Source: Smithella sp. | Lineage (GTDB): Bacteria > Desulfobacterota > Syntrophia > Syntrophales > Smithellaceae | Assembly (NCBI GenBank): GCA_018056685.1 | Contig: JAGPFC010000021.1 | Location: forward strand, 1 to 47,273 | DNA length: 47,273 nucleotides | Reading direction: 5' to 3' | Part shown: positions 41,088-47,273 of the stretch, one piece after another | Layout: every line of letters starts with the position of its first letter | Position numbering within the stretch: position 1 is the first letter of the stretch | The notes under the pieces: model-generated | The model's input: the letters and a program-made list of their open reading frames with translations, nothing else | Databases searched by the model: none | What the model was told of the DNA's origin: nothing | Translations under genes and position numbers: made by a program

Positions 41088-42230
41088 TTATTTAAGCAGC
41101 TTCCAGTCGCCCTTTTCGATCTTCACTAAAACAAAGGCATCGCTGGTCAGGCCGGCATGATCCTGCGGAGAGAAGGTAAAGGTTCCGCCGATACCGGCAA
41201 ATTTTTTCGTTTTTTCCAATTGATCTCTGATGGCCGCAGGAGAAAAGCCGCCTCTTTCCATTGCACCCTTCAACAGCATAACGGCATCCCAGGCATGACC
41301 GCCGAAATGATCGCCTTCCACCTTGTACCGTGCTTTGTACTGATTCACATAGCTCATAAGAGCTTTTTTCTGCGGATCGGAGTTGGGTAACTGATCAGCA
41401 ACAATGACTTTCCCCGAAGGAAGCATGATGCCTTCGGCGGCTTCACCGGCCAGTTCGATGAATTTTTTAGAGGAAACGCCGTGACTCATATACAGGGGAA
41501 TTTTAATTCCGAGTTGTTTGGCATTTCTGGCAACCATGGCCGGACCGGGGTTGGTTCCCCAGCAGATAACCGCCTCAGCCTTGCTGTCACGGATCTTGGT
41601 TAGCTGAACCGTCATATCCGTGTCTTTCGGACTGTAGGTTTCATCAGAAATGATCTCGATGCCGAATGATTTCGCCTGCAATTTAAGCTGTTCCCTGCCG
41701 GAAGCGCCAAAACCATCGGAAACAGTAATAATCGCCACCTTGGATACTTTCTGCTTTTGCAAATTCTTGTAAATTCTCATGACCGCCAGAGAATCGTTCT
41801 GTGCCGTTTTAAAGACCCATTTTTTCACCGGATCGGTGATTTTAATGCCTGCCGCACAGGAAACAAGAGGGATCTCCGACTTCTCGATAACCGGAATAAT
41901 CGCCATGCTGTCGCCGGTTGTGCTGGGACCGATAATCGCCACTACCTTGTCATCTTTAATGAGTTTGTTCACGCCCTGCACTGCCTTCGTGGCATCGCCC
42001 TGCGTATCATAAACGATGAGTTCCAGTTTGGTTCCCTTGATTCCGCCGGCTTTGTTGATTTCATCCACCATCATGACGGCCGTGTTCCGCTCCGGTTCAC
42101 CCAGCGGCGATGCGGGACCGGTCACGGAAAACAAAGCGCCGATTTTAACCGGAGGCGCCGCGAAAACGGCTCCGGCCATTAAAAAACTTAAACACAATAC
42201 CAAAATCATTCTGAAAATATTTTTTGACAT
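41088..42230 (-). CDS. livK: Periplasmic substrate-binding protein of the liv-type transporter
   Basis: 380 aa from the ATG at 42230, chosen for GGAGGTGG directly upstream and because it starts the signal peptide MSKNIFRMILVLCLSFLMAG (cleavage near VFA-APPVK); the frame extends 12 codons further but without a ribosome site. The mature protein has VKIGALFSVTGPASPLGEPE, MMVDEINKAGGIKGTKLELIVYDT, IIGPSTTGDSMAIIPV, SKVAIITVSDGFGASGREQL and GHAWDAVMLLKGAMERGG, all standard Peripla_BP_6 elements. It binds the substrate in the periplasm; the ligand may be an aromatic or branched compound given the paaK gene. Confidence 0.92.
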   Translation of the reverse strand: MSKNIFRMILVLCLSFLMAGAVFAAPPVKIGALFSVTGPASPLGEPERNTAVMMVDEINKAGGIKGTKLELIVYDTQGDATKAVQGVNKLIKDDKVVAIIGPSTTGDSMAIIPVIEKSEIPLVSCAAGIKITDPVKKWVFKTAQNDSLAVMRIYKNLQKQKVSKVAIITVSDGFGASGREQLKLQAKSFGIEIISDETYSPKDTDMTVQLTKIRDSKAEAVICWGTNPGPAMVARNAKQLGIKIPLYMSHGVSSKKFIELAGEAAEGIMLPSGKVIVADQLPNSDPQKKALMSYVNQYKARYKVEGDHFGGHAWDAVMLLKGAMERGGFSPAAIRDQLEKTKKFAGIGGTFTFSPQDHAGLTSDAFVLVKIEKGDWKLLK

Positions 42231-42542
42231 ATCCACCTCCATTATAAAATATTTGGTCATCTTCAAATAAAAAAATTAAAAAGCCATCGTTTTGACTTCC
42301 GCCATGGCTCTTCATTTGTATTGCCAGATTTCGCTCAGCGACGAGCAGATCAGGATGACGCCAATCAAAAAATAATCCGTGATTGATTTACGGTTATTTT
42401 ACGGACGTCTCAGTTCCGGATTGCGCATACTTCTTAATATTATTGATGATTTGTAAATCACAGTTAAAACGGCATGTCAAACGAAAATTTAGATCGTCTG
42501 ATTGCGACGGTGAATTTTTTATCGACCGGATTTCCCGCTGCA
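42231..42542. other. Intergenic region between rmuC and livK
   Basis: 312 bp. Holds the livK ribosome site and the terminator-like stem at 42276-42309; the remainder shows no credible gene. I could not identify a convincing livK promoter by eye. Confidence 0.55.
42276..42309 (-). terminator. Probable rho-independent terminator of rmuC
   Basis: On the leftward strand AGCCAT (42309-42304) pairs with ATGGCT (42287-42282), followed by TTTTTAATTTTTTT. The stem is short but the T-tract is good. Confidence 0.5.
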
Positions 42543-43823
42543 CTAAGGTTCATCTTCCTCTGCAGAGGATGGGTCTTCGGCCAACACGCCGGTGGACACG
42601 CCCGGCAGGGTTTCCACGGCACGCAATTTGTTTTGAATCGTTTTCGACTTCTTCCGGGCATCATCAACGGAATGTGCGGCCTGCTCCAGCCGCTTATGCA
42701 CGGCATCAAGCGTGTCCCCAAATCTGCCAAACGCCGACTTGACTTCTCCCAAAACTTTCCAGACCTCGCCCGAGCGTTTCTGAATGGCCAGCGAGCGGAA
42801 TCCCATTTGCAGACTGTTGAGCAGGGCGGCAAACGTGGTCGGTCCCGTAACGACAACATGATACTCGCGCTGCAATGCCGCAACCAGCGCTGTGCGCCGG
42901 ATCACCTCGGCGTACAGTCCTTCCGAGGGCAGAAACATAATGCCGAAATCCGTGGTTTTCGGCGGCAGAATGTACTTCCGGGCAATGTCTCTGGCCGCTT
43001 TTTTGATGCCGGATTCCAGTTGACGAATGGCTTCTTCCGCCGCCGTCGCATCGGACTTTTCCTGAGCCTCCAGAAGGCGTTGATAATCCTCCACGGGAAA
43101 TTTCGCATCCACCGGGACCAACACGCTTTCAGTATCTGTTTCGCTCTGGCCGGGCAGTTTGATGGCGAACTCAACAAAATCACCGGCGCTTTCATTGATT
43201 TTCACGTTTTTAAAATATTGTTCCGGAGAAAGAATTTCCTCCAAAAGGGCGCCCAATTGCACCTCGCCCCAGGTGCCGCGGGCCTTGACATTGGTCAGCA
43301 CTTTTTTCAGATCACCGACACCGGCCGCCAGATTACGCATATCCCCCAGTCCCTGGTGTACCAGTTCCAGCCGTTCGGATACCATTTGAAAAGACTCGCC
43401 CAGACGTTTTTCCAGCGTGATTTGCAGCTTGTCATCGACCGTTTCGCGCATCCTGTCGAGCTGGCGGGCGTTATCCGCCTGGATCTGCCCGAGCTTGTCA
43501 TCCACCATCCCGCGCAGCGCTTCCATTTTCTTTTCCGTCGATGTGGTCAGCTCGGACAAGCGCATTTGCACCGAATCTTCAAATGATTTCAGAGACAGGG
43601 CCAGTTCCGTCCGTTCCTGCTGCGCGCCGGTTTGCGTTTCGGTCCGCAATCGCGCTATTTCATCACGCACGGAGCGATCCGTCCGCTCCTGCAAATCGCG
43701 CAGATGATCCAGTTTTTGCGCTAAACCGTAAGACTCAAAAGAACTTTTCCCGACACGCCAGTACAACAGGACAAGTCCGGCCAGCAAAATGACGATCATT
43801 ACGACAATCAGAATAAGGTCCAT
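42543..43823 (-). CDS. rmuC: RmuC-family DNA recombination protein
   Basis: 426 aa from the ATG at 43823, where GGAGAG is properly spaced; an ATG four codons earlier (43835) would sit right on its own ribosome site. A single N-terminal membrane helix (LILIVVMIVILLAGLVLLYW) precedes a long coiled coil (about 35-150: many heptads from LRDLQERTDRSVRDEI to RMRETVDDKLQI) and the RmuC nuclease-like domain: KARGTWGEVQLGALLEEIL, VPVDAKFPVEDYQRL, IMFLPSEGLYAEV and TGPTTFAALLNSLQMGFRSLAI. RmuC limits recombination at inverted repeats. The tail is acidic. Transcribed alone and divergently from purL. Confidence 0.93.
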   Translation of the reverse strand: MDLILIVVMIVILLAGLVLLYWRVGKSSFESYGLAQKLDHLRDLQERTDRSVRDEIARLRTETQTGAQQERTELALSLKSFEDSVQMRLSELTTSTEKKMEALRGMVDDKLGQIQADNARQLDRMRETVDDKLQITLEKRLGESFQMVSERLELVHQGLGDMRNLAAGVGDLKKVLTNVKARGTWGEVQLGALLEEILSPEQYFKNVKINESAGDFVEFAIKLPGQSETDTESVLVPVDAKFPVEDYQRLLEAQEKSDATAAEEAIRQLESGIKKAARDIARKYILPPKTTDFGIMFLPSEGLYAEVIRRTALVAALQREYHVVVTGPTTFAALLNSLQMGFRSLAIQKRSGEVWKVLGEVKSAFGRFGDTLDAVHKRLEQAAHSVDDARKKSKTIQNKLRAVETLPGVSTGVLAEDPSSAEEDEP

Positions 43824-43876
43824 TTTTCTCTCCATCTTCCGTATTTTCAGGAAAATATCTTCATCGTGAGAGCAGG

Positions 43877-43905
43877 ATATAATGATTAAAATGCAGGACT
43901 GTCAA
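43877..43905 (-). promoter_or_regulatory. Promoter of rmuC
   Basis: Read leftward: TTGACA (43905-43900), 17-bp spacer, TTATAT (43882-43877). About 50 nt before the rmuC start. Confidence 0.7.
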
Positions 43906-43965
43906 GTGAAATGACCTTATGTACACAAGTCGATATAAATTAATTTTAATGAACTGATTTGCAGG

Positions 43966-43994
43966 TTGAATAATTTAAATCTTTTCGGTATAAA
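43966..43994 (+). promoter_or_regulatory. Promoter of purL
   Basis: TTGAAT at 43966-43971, 17-bp spacer, TATAAA at 43989-43994. It ends ~45 bases before the ATG at 44041, so the frame's upstream TTG at 43966 cannot be the start. Confidence 0.65.
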
Positions 43995-44040
43995 ACCAGC
44001 GTCCGCATATTTTCGAAAAACAAAAAAATCAGGATGGAAT

Positions 44041-47022
44041 ATGGTCAGCAGAATAGAAGTTGGTTTTAAAAAAGGCATCCGGGACGCACTGGGCGAAAAA
44101 ACGAAAAAAAGAATCATTGATAATCTCTCCCTGCCGGTCACGGATGTACGGACGGTGGAAGTTTATACTGTTGCCGGTGATTTGACGAAAGAGGAATTGA
44201 AAAAAGCCGCGGCCGGTCCCTTTTCCGATCCGGTCATTCAGCACTTTTCCATTAACAAGCCGCTGGCCGGAGAATTTGACTGGCTGATTGAAGTCGGCTT
44301 CCGGCCGGGGGTCACGGATAATGTGGGCAAAACCGCCCGGGAAGCAATCGAACTGCTGCTGAAAAACAAAAAAGAAGACCGTAAAATCTCCGTTCATACG
44401 TCCCGTCAGTATTTGATCCAGGGAAAAATTACCGCGCGGGACGCGGAAAAGATAGCGTCCGGCCTTTTAGCCAACGATTTGATTGAACGTCATCTGATCG
44501 TTTCTGGAAAAGAATTTGATTACGCTCGCGGCATTCCCGCTTTCATTCCGCAGGTCTCCGAAAAGGCCATTCCCGTGGTGCAGGAATTCAACCTGGCTGA
44601 AGCTAAAGACGACGAGCTGCTGCAAATCAGTAAAGAAGGCGTTCTGGCGCTTAATCTGCGGGAAATGCAGGCCATCCGTGATTATTATCGCAACCCGAAG
44701 ACCATCGCTGCACGCAAAAAGATGGGGTTGAGCCAGCAGGTGACCGACGTTGAGCTCGAATGCCTGGCGCAAACCTGGTCGGAACACTGCAAGCACAAAA
44801 TTTTCAACAGCCGGATCAGTTACACCGACGGCAAAAAGAAAATGACCATTGATTCGCTTTTCAAAACCTGCATCAAGGGTTCCACGGCAAAGATCCGCAA
44901 GGCGAAGGGCAAGAAAGATTTCTGTCTTTCCGTTTTCGTGGATAACGCCGGCATCATCAAATTCAACGACCATTACAATCTGGTCTTCAAGGTGGAGACG
45001 CACAATTCACCTTCCGCCCTTGATCCTTACGGCGGAGCGCTTACCGGCATTGTCGGCGTCAACCGCGATCCGTTCGGCACCGGTCTGGGCGCGAAGCTGA
45101 TCTTCAATACCGACGTGTTCTGCTTTGCGTCGCCGTTTCACAAAAAGAAACTGCCGCCGCGCATTCTTCATCCGCGCCGTATTTATGAAGGCGTACGGGA
45201 AGGCGTGGAGCACGGCGGCAATAAAAGCGGCATTCCCACTGTCAACGGCAGCATCGTTTTTGATGAACGATTCCTGGGCAAGCCGCTTGTCTATTGCGGC
45301 ACCGCCGGCATCATGCCCGCCCGCATCGGCGGAAGAACGACGCATCAGAAAGAAATCAAACCGGGTGATCTGATCGTCATGACGGGCGGACGAATCGGCA
45401 AGGACGGCATTCACGGCGCGACCTTTTCTTCCGAAGAACTGCACGAAGGCTCACCGGTAACGGCGGTCCAGATCGGCGATCCCATCACCCAGAAAAAAAT
45501 GACCGATTTTCTGCTGGTCGCGCGCGACCGCGGATTATACCGCGCGCTCACCGACAACGGCGCGGGAGGGCTTTCCTCTTCCGTGGGCGAAATGGCCACG
45601 TACTCGGGCGGTTGCGAACTGGATCTGACTCACGCGCCCCTGAAATATGCCGGTCTGCAACCCTGGGAAATTCTGATCTCGGAAGCGCAGGAAAGAATGA
45701 CCCTGGCGATTGATCCAAAAAAAATCACCCCATTTCTGGAACTGGCGAAAAAGATGGATGTTGAAGCCACCGTCATGGGCAGATTTACAAACTCGGGAAA
45801 ATTTCACGTGCTGTATGGCGGCAAAACAGTCGCTTATCTGGATATGGACTTTATGCATGACGGCGTTCCGCAAATGCAATTGAAAGCCCGATGGAAAAAG
45901 CCGAAGAACCGGGAACCCCGTTTGACACCGCTGAAAAATTACGGGCCTGAACTCAAAAAAATGCTCGCACGGCTCAACATCTGTTCGAAAGAATCCGTCG
46001 TCCGTCAGTACGACCACGAGGTTCAGGGGGGATCGGTGATCAAGCCGCTTGTCGGCGCGCAAAATGACGGCCCGTCGGACGCCGCCGTTATCCGGCCTCT
46101 ACTGGATTCCATGGAAGGCGTGGTTGTCGCGCACGGTATCTGCCCGCGTTACAGCGACATCGACACCTATCACATGACCGCCTGCGCCATTGATGAAGCG
46201 ATCCGCAACGCGGTGGCGGTCGGCGCCGATATCGACAACCTGGCGGGGCTGGATAATTTCTGCTGGTGCGATCCGGTTCAGTCCGAAAAAACGCCGGACG
46301 GCGAATACAAACTGGCGCAGCTCGTCCGCGCCAACATGGCCATTTACGATTACACAACAGCCTTCGGCGTCCCCTGCATCTCCGGCAAGGACAGCATGAA
46401 AAACGACTATCAGATCGGCAAAACAAAAATTTCCATTCCACCGACGATTCTCTATTCAGTCATCGGTCCCATCCGGGATGTCCGCAAAGCCGTCACCATG
46501 GACGCCAAGCAACCGGGGGATCTGGTTTATATTGTCGGCGAAACGTCGGAAGAATTGGGCGGCTCGGAATGGTTCGCCATGAAGCGTTTCATCGGCAACA
46601 CCGCGCCCAAAGTGGATGCCCGGAAAGCTCTGAAAATTTACCGCTCCCTGCATCAGGCCATCCAGGCGGAAATTGTCGCGTCCTGTCATGACTGTTCGGA
46701 TGGCGGACTGGCCGTGGCGCTGGCTGAAACGGCACTGGCCGGCATGCTGGGAATGACGGTTGATTTGCAGGCCGTTCCCTACCTCGGCCGGAAAAGAAAC
46801 GACTGCATTTTATTTTCGGAATCAGCCAGCCGTTTGGTCGTGACCATCCGGCCCGAACACCAAAATAGTTTTGAAAAATTCATGAAGGGCAGCGTCATCG
46901 GAAAGATCGGCGTGGTCACCGGTGACGACACACTGACGATTACCGGCATCGAAAATAAAATCATAATCTGCGAAAAAATCAGCGCGCTCAAGAGAGCGTG
47001 GCAGAAAACTCTAAATTTTTAA
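44041..47022 (+). CDS. purL: Phosphoribosylformylglycinamidine synthase, PurS-PurL fusion
   Basis: 993 aa from the ATG at 44041 (AGGA upstream, promoter at 43966-43994). Residues ~1-160 hold two PurS-like halves (MVSRIEVGFKKGIRD, FDWLIEVGFRPGVTDN), fused to the PurL synthetase: ECLAQTWSEHCKHKIFN with the catalytic His, the ATP/Mg motif VETHNSPSALDPYGGALTGIVGVNRDPFGTG, NGSIVFDERFLGKPLVYCGTAG, DNGAGGLSSSVGEMA, ISEAQERM, DHEVQGGSV, and the second half with AGLDNFCWCDP, SGKDSMKND and SCHDCSDGGLAVALAE. It makes FGAM from FGAR, glutamine and ATP in purine synthesis. The glutaminase (PurQ) is a separate gene just downstream. The frame's upstream TTG lies before the promoter and is not used. Confidence 0.94.
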   Translation: MVSRIEVGFKKGIRDALGEKTKKRIIDNLSLPVTDVRTVEVYTVAGDLTKEELKKAAAGPFSDPVIQHFSINKPLAGEFDWLIEVGFRPGVTDNVGKTAREAIELLLKNKKEDRKISVHTSRQYLIQGKITARDAEKIASGLLANDLIERHLIVSGKEFDYARGIPAFIPQVSEKAIPVVQEFNLAEAKDDELLQISKEGVLALNLREMQAIRDYYRNPKTIAARKKMGLSQQVTDVELECLAQTWSEHCKHKIFNSRISYTDGKKKMTIDSLFKTCIKGSTAKIRKAKGKKDFCLSVFVDNAGIIKFNDHYNLVFKVETHNSPSALDPYGGALTGIVGVNRDPFGTGLGAKLIFNTDVFCFASPFHKKKLPPRILHPRRIYEGVREGVEHGGNKSGIPTVNGSIVFDERFLGKPLVYCGTAGIMPARIGGRTTHQKEIKPGDLIVMTGGRIGKDGIHGATFSSEELHEGSPVTAVQIGDPITQKKMTDFLLVARDRGLYRALTDNGAGGLSSSVGEMATYSGGCELDLTHAPLKYAGLQPWEILISEAQERMTLAIDPKKITPFLELAKKMDVEATVMGRFTNSGKFHVLYGGKTVAYLDMDFMHDGVPQMQLKARWKKPKNREPRLTPLKNYGPELKKMLARLNICSKESVVRQYDHEVQGGSVIKPLVGAQNDGPSDAAVIRPLLDSMEGVVVAHGICPRYSDIDTYHMTACAIDEAIRNAVAVGADIDNLAGLDNFCWCDPVQSEKTPDGEYKLAQLVRANMAIYDYTTAFGVPCISGKDSMKNDYQIGKTKISIPPTILYSVIGPIRDVRKAVTMDAKQPGDLVYIVGETSEELGGSEWFAMKRFIGNTAPKVDARKALKIYRSLHQAIQAEIVASCHDCSDGGLAVALAETALAGMLGMTVDLQAVPYLGRKRNDCILFSESASRLVVTIRPEHQNSFEKFMKGSVIGKIGVVTGDDTLTITGIENKIIICEKISALKRAWQKTLNF

Positions 47023-47036
47023 TACAGGATTCAACT

Positions 47037-47273
47037 ATGTCCCGCAAAGTAAAAGCAATCGTATTGACCGGCAACGGCACCAACTGCGAAATGGAAATGG
47101 CTCACGCCTGCAAAATGGCCGGCGCCGATACCGCCGATATCGTTCATTTAAGCGAGCTGCTTTATGGAGAGAAGCGTCTGGAAGATTACACGTTTCTCAA
47201 TCTGCCGGGCGGTTTTCTGGACGGTGATGATATGGGTTCGGCCAAGGCGGGCGCCAACCGCTTTCTTTGCGCC
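47037..47273 (+). CDS. purQ: Phosphoribosylformylglycinamidine synthase glutaminase subunit (partial)
   Basis: Begins at the ATG 14 bases after purL and runs off the right edge (79 codons seen). The segment VKAIVLTGNGTNCEMEMAHACKMAGAD and FLNLPGGFLDGDDMGSAKAGANRF is the PurQ N-terminal glutamine-amidotransferase opening (GTNCE, LPGGF.DGDD); the nucleophile Cys lies beyond the edge. It supplies ammonia to PurL. Whether it is complete cannot be judged. Confidence 0.93.
   Translation, partial: MSRKVKAIVLTGNGTNCEMEMAHACKMAGADTADIVHLSELLYGEKRLEDYTFLNLPGGFLDGDDMGSAKAGANRFLCA

Noticed and set aside
43966..44040. TTG-initiated extension of purL by 25 codons
   Set aside because: The TTG at 43966 coincides with the -35 of a good promoter; the ATG at 44041 has a ribosome site and gives the normal N-terminus.

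Overview
The window reads as a chromosome segment from an anaerobic Deltaproteobacterium-like bacterium (Desulfobacterota; a Syntrophus/Smithella-type relative is my best guess). This rests on gene content: an LL-diaminopimelate aminotransferase next to dapF, a GspE-type ATPase, several cobalamin-binding radical SAM enzymes, a branched-chain/aromatic-type ABC transporter ending in a phenylacetate-CoA-ligase-like gene, a thiolase, and TPR-containing GT-C glycosyltransferases. It is inference, not a database match.

Layout. (1) 1-3515: end of a gspE-like gene, dapF, dapL-like aminotransferase and a YchF-like GTPase, all rightward. (2) 3563-7054: a compact operon of carbamoyltransferase, membrane SGNH hydrolase, a 49-aa DUF5989-like protein and an SxtJ-like membrane protein. 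(3) 7082-11631: GT-C and GT2 glycosyltransferases; two diverge from a short region with near-consensus promoters facing away from each other. (4) 11918-18305: four consecutive cobalamin-type radical SAM genes, three with clear upstream sigma70-like promoters. (5) 18426-19864 (leftward): a Fur-family regulator and a lipoprotein in one operon with palindromic operators. (6) 20130-24176: a ~4 kb AT-rich integrated element inside tRNA-Thr(CGT), with a ribbon-helix-helix protein, a Rep_trans/RstA/NicK-type initiator or relaxase, a tyrosine integrase and small cargo genes; three GC-rich hairpins lie in its left part. (7) 24305-29051: metallophosphoesterase and two outer-membrane beta-barrel proteins. 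(8) 29081-35202 (leftward): two paralogous polytopic membrane proteins flanking a GNAT acetyltransferase, then a thiolase. (9) 35447-42230: a TVP38/DedA-like protein and a leftward livKHMGF-paaK operon. (10) 42543-47273: rmuC diverging from purL-purQ (purQ cut by the window end).

How parts may work together. Regions 2-4 look like one surface-glycan, lipid or small-molecule modification locus: glycosyl transfer, O-carbamoylation, a probable SGNH esterase or acyltransferase step, and several B12-dependent radical reactions. The product cannot be named from sequence. The tRNA-integrated element carries replication/nicking and integration genes but no visible virion-assembly or conjugation genes, so it looks like a satellite or mobilizable element. 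A third point of interest is a set of five intergenic hairpins, at 1185-1249 and 11756-11900, whose arms differ while their loops share a consensus near TMCGCTNNGCTT.

Limits: all family calls are from reading motifs in the translated sequence; no similarity search, folding or statistics were run.
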